Notes: generated by a model not told the origin, from the letters alone. A DNA stretch of 64,000 bases from Saliniradius amylolyticus (GCF_003143555.1 NZ_CP029347.1:186001-250000); one strand, 5' to 3'; shown: positions 19,034 to 28,531, numbered from the stretch's first letter. Numbers and translations are program-made.

Positions 19034-19140
19034 ATACCAACCCGTATAGATCTTTAATCACACAGCCAGAGTGCCTTTTCGCCTTGGCCCAAGACCTTTT
19101 GACTCGCTCTGAGGGACCAGAGATCTATGCAGGTTGGTAT
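19034..19140. repeat. 107-bp element with 20-bp terminal inverted repeats
   Basis: The arms at 19034-19053 (ATACCAACCCGTATAGATCT) and 19121-19140 are inverted copies that match at 18 of 20 positions. They bound a 67-nt core with no reading frame, in the intergenic region upstream of pepQ and downstream of the M20 gene. This is the structure of a miniature inverted-repeat element or an extended palindromic unit; no second copy was seen in this window, and target-site duplications are not obvious. Confidence 0.5.
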
Positions 19141-19265
19141 TACAGCAGGGGCTGGCTGTACTAACTTCAGGCGATAAATGGAACGGAAACTAGGGTGGAA
19201 TTAGCAACGCTGGTTAGCGCTGTGAGCGGCGTTGTACAGCATCCTTGCCGTACCTATGTTTGGCC

Positions 19266-20555
19266 TTATTGCTGGTGCATATAATCCAACGTCAGATTGG
19301 TCAGCAGTTCCACGCCTAACTGCATGCCGGATTCGTCGATCTTAAATTCCGGCGTGTGGTGCGCTGGGGCCTGGTCCTTGGGCAGATCTTTGGGCTTACC
19401 GCCCACAAACAGGTACAGGCCGGGCACTTCTTTTTGGAAGAAGGAAAAGTCCTCTGCCCCTGTGACAGCATTCACCTGATGCACATTGGCCTCGCCCGCC
19501 GTTTGTTTGAGTGTAGGCAGCATCTGGTCCATCAGGGCCGGTTCGTTATAGGTCACCGGGTAGTTGTAATCCAGCGGCAGGGTGATTTCGGCTTCGGCGC
19601 GCATGCTCTCTGCGATGGCGTTGACCTTACGGGGAATGGCTTCGTAAATATGGTCACGCATCTTGTCATCCAGAGTGCGGATGGTGCCAACCAGTTCCAC
19701 CTCGTTGGGGATGATGTTAGAGCGATTGCCGCCATGAATGGAGCCGATGGTGATCACCGCCGCATCCTGAATCAGCGGCAGCTCACGGCTGACGATGGTT
19801 TGCAGGCCTAATACCACCTGAGAAGCGGTAGTGATGGGATCCACACTCAGCCAGGGGTAAGCGCCATGGGCCTGCTTGCCCTTAATCACCACCTTAAAGG
19901 GATCGACTGCCGCCATTATGCCACCGTGGCGGTATTCCACCACGCCAACGTCGGTATCCGAGCTGATGTGTAGGCCGAAGATAACATCCACGTCTTCCAT
20001 TACGCCTTCTTTGACCATGACCTCGGCGCCACCCACTTCACCTTCCGGCGCGCCTTCTTCGGCAGGCTGGAAGATGAACTTCACCTTGCCGGTGAGCTTA
20101 TCCTGCATATCCACCAGGATTTTGGCTGCCCCCATCAACATGGCCATATGAGTATCATGACCGCAGGCGTGCATCACGGGCACGGTCTCGCCATTAAACT
20201 CTCCGGTAGCGGCGGATTTAAACGGCAGATCGTTTTGTTCCTTGACTGGCAGGCCGTCCATATCCGCTCGCAAGGCCACCGTTGGTCCTGGCTTCCCAGT
20301 TTCCAGCACGCCCACCACACCGGTCTTGGCAATACCGGTAGTGACATCCAACTCCAGGCTGCGCAGGTATTTTTCGATATAGGCGGCGGTTTCAAATTCA
20401 CGGTTAGAAAGCTCTGGATTTTGGTGGAAGTGACGTCGCCATTCAATCACCTGCGGCTCTATGTTCTCAGCCATCTGGCTGACATCCTGATGCTGTTGAG
20501 CGTTGGCAACGCCACTGAATAGCAGAGTGGCGATGAGCGGTAAGGCTTTTTTCAT
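19266..20555 (-). CDS. exported M20 amidohydrolase (hippurate hydrolase-like)
   Basis: A 429-residue metallo-amidohydrolase with a signal peptide (ending VANA). Metal ligands are seen in MHACGHDTHMAML (about residues 126-138), in FQPAEEGAPEGEVGGAEVM and in VTGAEDFSFF. The family hydrolyses N-acyl amino acids such as hippurate, N-acetylated amino acids or indoleacetyl conjugates. Its periplasmic location suggests scavenging of external N-acyl amino acids. CAGGAGAACAACA before the ATG is a clear ribosome binding site. It precedes pepQ and the M19 gene on the same strand, separated by the inverted-repeat element. Confidence 0.9.
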   Translation of the reverse strand: MKKALPLIATLLFSGVANAQQHQDVSQMAENIEPQVIEWRRHFHQNPELSNREFETAAYIEKYLRSLELDVTTGIAKTGVVGVLETGKPGPTVALRADMDGLPVKEQNDLPFKSAATGEFNGETVPVMHACGHDTHMAMLMGAAKILVDMQDKLTGKVKFIFQPAEEGAPEGEVGGAEVMVKEGVMEDVDVIFGLHISSDTDVGVVEYRHGGIMAAVDPFKVVIKGKQAHGAYPWLSVDPITTASQVVLGLQTIVSRELPLIQDAAVITIGSIHGGNRSNIIPNEVELVGTIRTLDDKMRDHIYEAIPRKVNAIAESMRAEAEITLPLDYNYPVTYNEPALMDQMLPTLKQTAGEANVHQVNAVTGAEDFSFFQKEVPGLYLFVGGKPKDLPKDQAPAHHTPEFKIDESGMQLGVELLTNLTLDYMHQQ

Positions 20556-20757
20556 TGTTGTTCTCCTGTTTTGAGTCGGACGTCATCAGGCTATACGATG
20601 CACAGTCCATGCAAATTAATGTAAGCGACAAACCAGATAACGTACAAGGCAATCACCGAGAAAGCGGTGGGACTGACGTTGTAAAGTTCGCCAATACGCC
20701 CAATAACTGTGTTAGCCTGAAGTGGAGTTGTCGTCCTTAATTTTTGGGAAGGTCACG

Positions 20758-21651
20758 TTGAGCCAGGAAAAGCACACCGAAGCAACAAAATTTGCCATCG
20801 TCGCCGAAGGCGGCGGACAAAAGGGCATCTTTACCGCCGGGGTGTTGGATGCCTTTTTAGATGCTGAATTTTGGCCCTTTCATCTGAAGGTGGGCGTCTC
20901 GGCCGGCGCACAAAACCTGGCCGCTTATTCGGCCCGGGCGCGCCAGTATGCCCGCCGGGCGATACAGCAGCTGACCACCACCCAACCATTTTTTAAACCG
21001 TCAAAGTTTTTTACCGGCGGCAATGTCATCGATCTGGACTGGTACTTCCATCAGGTACGGCACGATGAGAAAAACCGCTTTCCTACTGCGGCCGAAAACC
21101 TGGATAAGACTGCCAATTTTTATGCCGTGGCGACCAATGTGGATACCCTGGAGCCGCACTACCTGCATACCTGGTATGACAATATGTTCGAGCATCTGAA
21201 AGCATCCAGTGCCATTCCTTTTCTTTATCGCCCGGGGGTAGAGGTAGAAGGACTTAGGCTGATGGATGGCGGGGTGTCCGATCCCTTACCGGTAAAGTGG
21301 GCCTATGAACAGGGTGCTAAGCGGATTCTGCTGATCCGCACTATGGAAGCTGATGACGATGGGCGGATGCCGATCATGGAACGGTTAAAACCGATTATGC
21401 GACGGGTGCGTCAATCGCCGAAGATGTTCGATATGTATCTGCATCACCAGCGTTGTTATGCCGAGGCCTTGGACTTTATCAATAACCCGCCGGAGGATGT
21501 AGAGATTCTACAAATCGCCCCCAGAGGCACTCTGCAAAGTATGGTGTTAGGCTCTTCGGCCCATGTATTGCAGTATGACTACCTGGTGGGTAAGCGCGAA
21601 GGCAAACGCTTTCTGCGCCAGTGGCAGCAACAACTCAGACAACGCGCATGA
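20758..21651 (+). CDS. yjjU: patatin-like phospholipase (YjjU type)
   Basis: A 297-residue patatin-domain lipase. EGGGQKGIFTAGVLDAF is the oxyanion loop, VGVSAGAQNLAAY carries the catalytic serine, and LMDGGVSDPLPV the catalytic aspartate. The sequence follows E. coli YjjU closely through GGNVIDLDWYF and ASSAIPFLYRPGV but lacks YjjU's long C-terminal tail. GGAAGG five bases before TTG 20758 makes it the best start; GTG 20722 is the alternative. Its stop overlaps the next start (ATGA at 21648), so the two are translationally coupled. Confidence 0.85.
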   Translation: MSQEKHTEATKFAIVAEGGGQKGIFTAGVLDAFLDAEFWPFHLKVGVSAGAQNLAAYSARARQYARRAIQQLTTTQPFFKPSKFFTGGNVIDLDWYFHQVRHDEKNRFPTAAENLDKTANFYAVATNVDTLEPHYLHTWYDNMFEHLKASSAIPFLYRPGVEVEGLRLMDGGVSDPLPVKWAYEQGAKRILLIRTMEADDDGRMPIMERLKPIMRRVRQSPKMFDMYLHHQRCYAEALDFINNPPEDVEILQIAPRGTLQSMVLGSSAHVLQYDYLVGKREGKRFLRQWQQQLRQRA

Positions 21652-22337
21652 AAGACCCCGGTCAAGCGAGCGATATCTTCTGTGTGGGCACCGAGCAAAC
21701 CCCTGTGATCAGCCTTGCCGGGGATTTTTCTCATCAACGGCTGGCTATGGCGGCAACGCAGGAAACCTGGATCCCCGGAGGTAATGCCTATCCGGGAATT
21801 CGGGCACAGGTGCCAGGGGACTACTTTGAACAGTTGATCAAACAGATGGCCCCGGCATTAAAGCAGGCCTATGGGCTGACGCCAGAGCAGATAGATGAGG
21901 CATTTTGCTGTTTCTCACTGGCGACTCAATGCGAGCAACAGTTAACCCGACTGCAATCGGTGCCCCATTTTGATGCCATAACGGGTCGGCAACTGGCCAT
22001 GGTGCACTACCTGTGCGAATCGCCATTTGACGGAACCGGATTCTTTCGTCAGCGCCAAACCGGCATTGAGAACGTCACTCAGGATAATCTGGATCGCTAT
22101 CAAACGGTATTGGATAGCTATATTAAGGATGTTGAGCCCGGTTACAGCCGTTATTGCGATCAGTATTATGACTGCCTGTATCAACAGCCCGCCCAAATCA
22201 ACCGGATTGTGCTGTACCCGGCCAGTCTGCTTCATTCCGGCCTGGTTAATGACGATCGCCGTTTAACGGATGACCCGCAAAGCGGTCGACTGACCATCAC
22301 GGGCTTTCTTAACTTTACACATCCGGTGAGCTATTAA
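21648..22337 (+). CDS. DUF6445-like protein
   Basis: A 229-residue soluble protein that overlaps the upstream patatin gene by ATGA. Key parts are PGGNAYPGIRAQVP near residue 45, SVPHFD, LAMVHYLCESPFDGTGFFRQRQTG and LYPASLLHSGL. The histidine/aspartate pair HFD and the distal LLHSG histidine resemble the Fe(II)-binding triad of 2-oxoglutarate dioxygenases. The overall pattern resembles the DUF6445 proteins often encoded beside TBDR/tryptophan-halogenase clusters. The substrate is unknown. Family assignment is from memory of the motif order. Confidence 0.6.
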   Translation: MKDPGQASDIFCVGTEQTPVISLAGDFSHQRLAMAATQETWIPGGNAYPGIRAQVPGDYFEQLIKQMAPALKQAYGLTPEQIDEAFCCFSLATQCEQQLTRLQSVPHFDAITGRQLAMVHYLCESPFDGTGFFRQRQTGIENVTQDNLDRYQTVLDSYIKDVEPGYSRYCDQYYDCLYQQPAQINRIVLYPASLLHSGLVNDDRRLTDDPQSGRLTITGFLNFTHPVSY

Positions 22338-22446
22338 GATTCTGTCACAATCGCTCTGGTCCCAATAAAGCTCTGAAACTGGTTCTGTTAACCCAATGTA
22401 AACAGCGTATTTTGATTCTCAATGACTCAAAAAAGCGGAGACAACT

Positions 22447-25383
22447 ATGCGTTTACTCGGCAGCACTACAGTCTTGGGTTTACTCTTCTTTGTCCTGTCT
22501 GGGCAGGGGTATGCAGACACCATAGCCTCAGATGACTTTCAATCCGGCGACTATTCCTCCTGGGCTGCAAGCGGTGATGGTGAGGACAGTATCCATCTTT
22601 ACCAGTCGAACTATTCGGTCAAACTGGATGGATTAAGACAAATCCGGTTAGATACTTCTACCGCCGATTATCAATCCGTCAGCCTGAGTATGGAACTGGC
22701 GGCCACTGACCTGGTGTATGGTGATTATTGTTACGCTGAATACTCCGTCGATGGTGGCGCGAATTGGCAGCAATTGGGCAGTATTGGTGTGAGCGCCTCC
22801 GGAGGCGGCTTTCAGAGCTTTACGCGAAGCTCGGGTCTGGACAACATCAGTCAGCTGTCGTTGCGCTTTCGGTCATACAGTTTGTATGACAACTTTTGTT
22901 ACGCCGATGATCTGGCTTTGGAAGGCACACCGATTAGTGGGGGCACTATTGCCAGTGATGACTTTCAGGACGGGGAGTACAGTGACTGGAGCTTATCTGG
23001 TGATGGTAATGACAGCTTAAACAGCTATCAGGGCAATGACTCCCTGCGCTTGGATGGGGTTCGCCAGGCCACGAAGATCCTGTCTACTCAAGGTTTCGAG
23101 AACGTGAGTCTATCCATGGAGCTGGCGGCCCTGTATCTGGTATCTGGAGATCAGTGCCATGCCGAATACTCCACCGATGGAGGACAGACCTGGCAGAGTT
23201 TGCTGACTCTTGGTAACGGACAGGACGATGGCACCATGATTAGCGCTACCATCAGTACGGGGTTGGATGGCGTAAGCCAGCTTTGGGTGCGTTACCGGGC
23301 GTATACGCTTTATGGCAATTATTGTTATGGCGATAATCTTCTGGTGACCGGCGAAGCGGTCAGTTCGGTAAATGAACCCCAGCTTTCTGTGAGCGGCAGC
23401 ACTAACTTCGGCAGTGTGTCGGTGGGTACCAGTGCTTCGGGTAACCTGACTTTGAGTAATACGGGCAGTGCCACCTTAAATATTGATGCGCTGAACGCCC
23501 CCTCGGCACCGTTTTATTTAGCGGCTGATAATTGCAGTAATCAGTTACTTGCGGTGGGGGAAAGCTGCCAGTTGACTCTGGAATTCAGCCCAGCCAGTGA
23601 CGGTAGTAGCAGCCAGACTTTTGCTATTGCCTCCAATGATCCTCAGTCTCCCAAAGATGTGGTGCTGGAAGGCGTTGGAGTATTGGCGGGAAACTGTGAC
23701 TATGACTGCCTGGGCGGAGACGGGAATACCGGGCGCAGTCAGCTCGATTATAATCAGTTAATGTCAGGCTCGGCACTGACGCTTCTGGACTACAGTCATT
23801 ATGGTGTGCCTGTCAGTGCGGCCGACCCCAGTCATCGCTTCAGCGGTAACCTGAGTCTGACCATAGCCCCTGGGAGTCTGACTGAGCGGGGGACGAATCT
23901 GGCCTCCGCCTATACTAATCCCGATAGCTTGCCCCCGTTTGACTTTAACTTTGTGCAGCATGGCACCCATCTTATCCCTGAGCAGCGTCAGGTCACAAAT
24001 ACCGGTCATACGGCCTGGGAGTGGGTGTTATTGCCGGGGCGGGTCTGGGATGAAAATGGTGATAACGGGTATAGCCGGGCGGCGTTGCCCTTTGCTTTGC
24101 AGGAGATCAACGCCAACTGCACCCATAACGGTGTGCTGACTTTCCTGTTTAAAAGCGACGGCTCGGTGTCCGATGTGGCCTATCAGATTGCTCAGGAAAC
24201 CTGCGAGTATTTTAAATACGATCTGCACGGTCAGCTCAACGCCAGCTACACGCCGCAAGTGCTCCCCAACGAGCAAGCTTTGATCGATGGCTATGTACAG
24301 GAAGTGGCCAATCGCATTGAGATACGACCCCTGAGTGAGCTTAGTATCGACTATCCGAATGCCGGTGTGTCTGCTGGCAATATTGGTAGCGACCAGACCG
24401 CCAGCCACCTAACCGCTTATGGCGTTTACTATCAGGGCGTGCATTATCTGGGAGAGTGTCAGACCCGGCAGGGACAATATCCTTTCTGTGACGTAATGGC
24501 GTTACCGTCTTATTCCACTGCGAAAACCATCGTGGCGGGCTTGGGATTGATGCGGATGGAACAAAAGTACGGCGGTTCACAGCAGGACCTCATCGTGAGC
24601 AATACGGTCAGTGCCTGCTCGGGCAGTCAATGGACGGACGTAACACTGGAGCAGGCGCTGGATATGGCCACCGGTAATTATGATTCTTCAGGAGATTCGG
24701 TGGACGAAGGCTCACAAAAAACGGTGGATGACTTCTTTTTGGTCTCGTCACACAGCGACAAAATTAGCCACGCCTGCGTTTATCCGCGTAAGACGACGCC
24801 TGGTACCTCCTGGGTGTATCACACCTCGGACACCTACATCCTGAGCCGGGCCTTACAGACTTATTACGAGCAGCAGGAAGGTCTGAATGCTGATTATTAC
24901 CGGGATATGCTGGTGGAGGAACTGTTTAAACCCCTCAACCTGAGCCCGCTGAGTTATGACAGTAAGCGCACCTATGGCAGTGAAGCGCAGGTCTGGGGCG
25001 GCTATGGCCTGACTTTGAGTGGCGATGACTTTTTGAAGTTGAGCCGCTTTATGGCTCAGGAAGATGGCATGCTGGGCAGTCAGACCATGCTGGATAGCGG
25101 CATGTTAGCCGATGCCTTGCAGCAAACCAGCAATGGCGGGCTGAGCACAGGCACGGCCAGTAGCCGCTACCAGAATAGCGTGTGGGCCTATGATCTCAGT
25201 GCGTCGTCGGTGGTGAGCTGCAGCCAGCCCACCTGGATACCCTACATGTCCGGTTTTGGTGGCATTGGTGTGGTGATGTTGCCCAACGACATGCTGTATT
25301 ACTATGTCAGCGATAACAAGGAATATGGTTTTACCAAGACCGTCAAGGAGCTGGCTAAGATTAGTGCCCTGTGTGGACTCTGA
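22447..25383 (+). CDS. large secreted serine hydrolase with duplicated N-terminal domain
   Basis: A 978-residue secreted protein. After a signal peptide (ending GYA) come two tandem copies of a domain of about 140 residues: both open TIASDDFQ, continue with SGDG and contain SLSMELAA and AEYS-DGG. Next is a choice-of-anchor D-type Ig-like domain (LTLSNTGSATLNI, near residues 315-415). A linker leads to a C-terminal penicillin-binding-like hydrolase domain, with STAKTIVAGLG supplying SxxK and WVYHTSDTYILSRAL the likely second motif. The N-terminal repeats probably bind carbohydrate or surface. AGCGGAGACA precedes the ATG. Confidence 0.75.
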   Translation: MRLLGSTTVLGLLFFVLSGQGYADTIASDDFQSGDYSSWAASGDGEDSIHLYQSNYSVKLDGLRQIRLDTSTADYQSVSLSMELAATDLVYGDYCYAEYSVDGGANWQQLGSIGVSASGGGFQSFTRSSGLDNISQLSLRFRSYSLYDNFCYADDLALEGTPISGGTIASDDFQDGEYSDWSLSGDGNDSLNSYQGNDSLRLDGVRQATKILSTQGFENVSLSMELAALYLVSGDQCHAEYSTDGGQTWQSLLTLGNGQDDGTMISATISTGLDGVSQLWVRYRAYTLYGNYCYGDNLLVTGEAVSSVNEPQLSVSGSTNFGSVSVGTSASGNLTLSNTGSATLNIDALNAPSAPFYLAADNCSNQLLAVGESCQLTLEFSPASDGSSSQTFAIASNDPQSPKDVVLEGVGVLAGNCDYDCLGGDGNTGRSQLDYNQLMSGSALTLLDYSHYGVPVSAADPSHRFSGNLSLTIAPGSLTERGTNLASAYTNPDSLPPFDFNFVQHGTHLIPEQRQVTNTGHTAWEWVLLPGRVWDENGDNGYSRAALPFALQEINANCTHNGVLTFLFKSDGSVSDVAYQIAQETCEYFKYDLHGQLNASYTPQVLPNEQALIDGYVQEVANRIEIRPLSELSIDYPNAGVSAGNIGSDQTASHLTAYGVYYQGVHYLGECQTRQGQYPFCDVMALPSYSTAKTIVAGLGLMRMEQKYGGSQQDLIVSNTVSACSGSQWTDVTLEQALDMATGNYDSSGDSVDEGSQKTVDDFFLVSSHSDKISHACVYPRKTTPGTSWVYHTSDTYILSRALQTYYEQQEGLNADYYRDMLVEELFKPLNLSPLSYDSKRTYGSEAQVWGGYGLTLSGDDFLKLSRFMAQEDGMLGSQTMLDSGMLADALQQTSNGGLSTGTASSRYQNSVWAYDLSASSVVSCSQPTWIPYMSGFGGIGVVMLPNDMLYYYVSDNKEYGFTKTVKELAKISALCGL

Positions 25384-25398
25384 AGACAAGACGGTGGC

Positions 25399-25421
25399 AG
25401 GCACCGACCAAACTGGTGCCT
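25399..25421 (+). terminator. hairpin after the secreted hydrolase gene
   Basis: AGGCACC and GGTGCCT form a 7-bp stem with a 9-nt loop, 15 bp after the stop codon at 25383. No T-tract follows, so termination is uncertain. Confidence 0.3.
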
Positions 25422-25477
25422 CAGGTAATTGGCAACTGGCACTATGCCCATTGCCAGCGTCCCGATAGGCTGAAATT

Positions 25478-26680
25478 ATGGAAAAAACAATAAAAACAAC
25501 GCCCATGTTCTTACTTCCCAAGGTGGCTTCCGATGGTATGGCGGCCCGGGTGATGCTTGCATTTCTGGCAACGGCGGGTCTGTTCTATGTCAATATCATG
25601 CCGGCCATTGTGTCGGGCTTGATCGACTCTCTGAACTTTAGCCGCAGTGATGCTGGCATGGTGGGGTCGCTGAATATCTATGGGGCCGCCGCCGGAGCCT
25701 TATTGGCGGTATTCTTTGTCGGTCGCTGGCACTGGAAACCGCAGGCGGTGGCATTGCTACTGATGTTGATGGCATTGGATATTCTGTCCATTTTTATCGA
25801 ACAGCCCCTGACCATGAAGCTGACCCGAGGCTTGCACGGTGTAGTGGGCGGCGTCCTGGTGGGCGTCAGTTTTGCCGTTATCGCCCGGGTTTCTCAGGTG
25901 CACAAAACCTTTGGGTACCTGCTGTTTGTGCAATTCGGGCTTGGCGGGCTTGGCGTGATGTTTTTGCCCCAGTTGGAGCCTCAATTTGGGACCGCAGCGC
26001 TGTTTCTGTCCTTGGCGGCGTTCAGTCTGGCCAGCTTTATCATGTTGCTGTTTCTGACCGATTACCCGGTCAAGGTACCCAGCAGTGATGATATTGAAGT
26101 GCCCATCCAGTGGCGACCCTTATCGGCTGCTCTGCTGGCGGTATTTTTATTTCAGGGTGCCAATATGGGCCTGTACGCTTACATCATTGATTTAGGAAAA
26201 GCCTACGGGCTGACCATCGATTTTATTTCACCTACCTTAGGTATCTCCGCCTGGGCCGGGTTGGTGGGTGCCTGGCTGGTGATCCTGTTTTCCACTAAGT
26301 TTGGCCGCACCTTGCCCCTGTTCGGTGCCATGCTCCTGACGGTATTGGCAACGGTGGCTCTGCATTGGAGTGAGGTGCAATGGGTGTTCTGGTTGGCCAA
26401 TGTGTTGGTAGGCATTACCTGGGCTTTCAGTATTGCTTACTTGTTAGGGGTTTGTGCTGAATTTGATAAGGCGGGCAAAATGGCCGCGCTCGGTGGCTTT
26501 GCGTCCAAGACCGGCTTAGCCTCTGGTCCTTTTATAGCTGCACTGATGCTAGACGCGCAAGGCTACGGGGTGTTGATTAATGTTGCCGCGGTGGCCTTGG
26601 TTTTGGGGTTGCTGATTTGCCTCTATCCTTCACAACTTCTTGATAAAGCAGGTAAAGCGGGACAGGATGAAATGATGTAG
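25478..26680 (+). CDS. MFS transporter
   Basis: A 400-residue major facilitator with about 12 hydrophobic helices. The loop between helices 2 and 3 is short and atypical (FFVGRWHWKPQAV). The protein is homologous in style to the MFS gene at 30187; both have a single aromatic-basic element (GRWHWK here, RRVHWR there). The substrate is unknown. It lies 24 bp upstream of the MocR regulator on the same strand, so it is probably part of that regulator's amine-catabolism regulon. Its own promoter should lie in the 94-bp gap before 25478. Confidence 0.8.
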   Translation: MEKTIKTTPMFLLPKVASDGMAARVMLAFLATAGLFYVNIMPAIVSGLIDSLNFSRSDAGMVGSLNIYGAAAGALLAVFFVGRWHWKPQAVALLLMLMALDILSIFIEQPLTMKLTRGLHGVVGGVLVGVSFAVIARVSQVHKTFGYLLFVQFGLGGLGVMFLPQLEPQFGTAALFLSLAAFSLASFIMLLFLTDYPVKVPSSDDIEVPIQWRPLSAALLAVFLFQGANMGLYAYIIDLGKAYGLTIDFISPTLGISAWAGLVGAWLVILFSTKFGRTLPLFGAMLLTVLATVALHWSEVQWVFWLANVLVGITWAFSIAYLLGVCAEFDKAGKMAALGGFASKTGLASGPFIAALMLDAQGYGVLINVAAVALVLGLLICLYPSQLLDKAGKAGQDEMM

Positions 26681-26704
26681 AGATTAAGGCCTTAAACTAC
26701 GCCT

Positions 26705-28501
26705 ATGTTACAACACCTGTTTACTCTCGACGATGATGGTGCGACCAGTCTTCAGCGCCAGCTACAACGCAAGCTTATCGAGTCCATTTTAAGCGGCTAT
26801 TTTAGTCGAGGCTCGAAGATGCCGTCTTCGCGAAAGTTAGCCGAGCAGTTGCAGGTGTCCCGTAATACGGTGGTGGCCGCGTACGAGCAGTTGATTGAGG
26901 AAGGCTATCTGGTCAGTCGTGAACGCAGTGGCATCTACGTCAACGATAAGATCTACGACGACCATGCTACCACCGACGCCCCACCGACGCCCGATACACC
27001 TCAGTATGACTGGCAGCAGCGATTTAATTCGTTGAATGTGGAAGCCAGCGAGCCACCGTATCCGGACGATTGGCAGCGCTACGCCTATCCTTTTATCGAC
27101 GGGCAATACGACCAGTCACTGTTTCCGCTGAACCAGTGGCGGGAATGCTCCCGATTGTGTCTGAACGTGGACGAGATAAAGAGCTGGGCCGGGGACAGTG
27201 GTCAACAGGACGATCCTAACCTGATCCATGAGATCCGCACTAAGGTATTGCCGCGCAGAGGTATCATGGCTCAGCCAGATGAGATCCTGGTAACACTGGG
27301 CTCCCAACAGGCACTGTACCTGCTTAGCCGATTGTTGATGAACAGCTCGACCCTATTGACCATGGAGGAGCCCGGCTACCAAGGAATGCGCCAGCTGGCC
27401 CAGATCAACCTGTGTCCGACTCGCTATGCCGAGGTGGAAAAAGACGGTGTGAAGTTGGAGGACGTCTGCCCGCAGACGGACTTGCTGTATGTTACGCCCA
27501 GCCATCAGGTACCGACGGCGGTCACCATGTCACGACAAAAGCGTGAGGCTCTGGTTGAAAAAGCCCGGCAGGAAGATTTTGTGATCATCGAAGACGATTA
27601 CGAAAGTGAAGCTAATTTCATCAGTAACCCGAACCCGGCGCTTAAGAGTCTGGATGGCGAAGGCCGGGTGGTGTATATCTCCAGCTTTTCTAAGGTACTG
27701 GCTCCGGGTTTGAGACTGGGGTTTATGGTCGCCAGTCCAGAATTGATAAAGAAAGCAAGACAACTGAGGTCCTTGATATTGCGTCACCCTCCGGCCAACA
27801 ATCAGCGCATCATGGCGTTGTTTCTGTCACTGGGCTATTACGACATGACCATGCGACGCTTGCACCAGGCCATAAATGCACGCTGGCAGGAATTGCGCGA
27901 GGCTTTGAATCACTATCTGGGGCCTTATATCCTCACCTCCGAAACCATGGGTGGCAGTACGTGCTGGGTGAAAGGTCCGCCGGGGCTGGACAGTCGTCAT
28001 TTCGCCGAGCAGGCGGCCGAAAAAGGCATATTGATTGAGCCGGTAGAGCGGTTTTATGCCCGTACCGAGAAGGCGCGAGGTTTTTTCCGGCTCGGTGTAC
28101 GCAGTATTCCCAAAGATAAGATCCGGCCCGGAATCCAGGAGCTGGCTAAACTGATTGATGATGTAGAAGCCCGGGAAGACGCGACCTTTGGTGAGCATTT
28201 GCAGGGTGACAAGCTCAAGCTTTTTCTGGCGGGGGTGCAATTCAGCGGCACCACCGTATTTGGCGACCCATACCGGATTACTCTTGATGCAGACGGTTCA
28301 ATGCAAGGTTTCGAAGGCCATAGGGATGAAAAGCAGGATGCGGGCACCTGGTGGTTAAAAGACGATACCTGGTATCGACAATGGCAAAACTGGTCCTACG
28401 GTGAACTGTTGGGGTTTGATGTCTACATTACCGATACCCGGATTCACTGGGTGCGCGATGGCAAGCTGGTGGATGCGGCCGATTACCAGAAGCTAGGTTA
28501 A
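26705..28501 (+). CDS. MocR-type GntR/aminotransferase regulator with extra C-terminal domain
   Basis: A 598-residue transcription regulator. Residues 1-80 are a GntR winged helix (RGSKMPSSRKLAEQLQVSRNTVVAAYEQL). About residues 120-490 form a PLP-binding fold I aminotransferase-like domain, with IIEDDYESEANF and SSFSKVLAPGLRLGF, where the lysine should bind PLP. MocR proteins usually end near 480-500 residues; this one continues for about 105 residues, with VFGDPYRITLDADGSMQG, DAGTWWLKDDTWYRQW and IHWVRDGKLV. That suggests an added beta-rich ligand domain. It probably controls the flanking MFS, aminotransferase and dehydrogenase genes. Confidence 0.85.
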   Translation: MLQHLFTLDDDGATSLQRQLQRKLIESILSGYFSRGSKMPSSRKLAEQLQVSRNTVVAAYEQLIEEGYLVSRERSGIYVNDKIYDDHATTDAPPTPDTPQYDWQQRFNSLNVEASEPPYPDDWQRYAYPFIDGQYDQSLFPLNQWRECSRLCLNVDEIKSWAGDSGQQDDPNLIHEIRTKVLPRRGIMAQPDEILVTLGSQQALYLLSRLLMNSSTLLTMEEPGYQGMRQLAQINLCPTRYAEVEKDGVKLEDVCPQTDLLYVTPSHQVPTAVTMSRQKREALVEKARQEDFVIIEDDYESEANFISNPNPALKSLDGEGRVVYISSFSKVLAPGLRLGFMVASPELIKKARQLRSLILRHPPANNQRIMALFLSLGYYDMTMRRLHQAINARWQELREALNHYLGPYILTSETMGGSTCWVKGPPGLDSRHFAEQAAEKGILIEPVERFYARTEKARGFFRLGVRSIPKDKIRPGIQELAKLIDDVEAREDATFGEHLQGDKLKLFLAGVQFSGTTVFGDPYRITLDADGSMQGFEGHRDEKQDAGTWWLKDDTWYRQWQNWSYGELLGFDVYITDTRIHWVRDGKLVDAADYQKLG

Positions 28502-28504
28502 CCT

Positions 28505-28531
28505 TAAGAAAAAACAGGGCCGAAGCCCTGC
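28505..28531 (-). terminator. intrinsic terminator of the aminotransferase gene
   Basis: Read on the minus strand, CAGGGC-TTCG-GCCCTG forms a 6-bp GC stem with a UUCG tetraloop and is followed by six T residues. It lies 26 bp beyond the stop of the minus-strand aminotransferase at 28557 and just after the convergent MocR gene. Confidence 0.85.
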
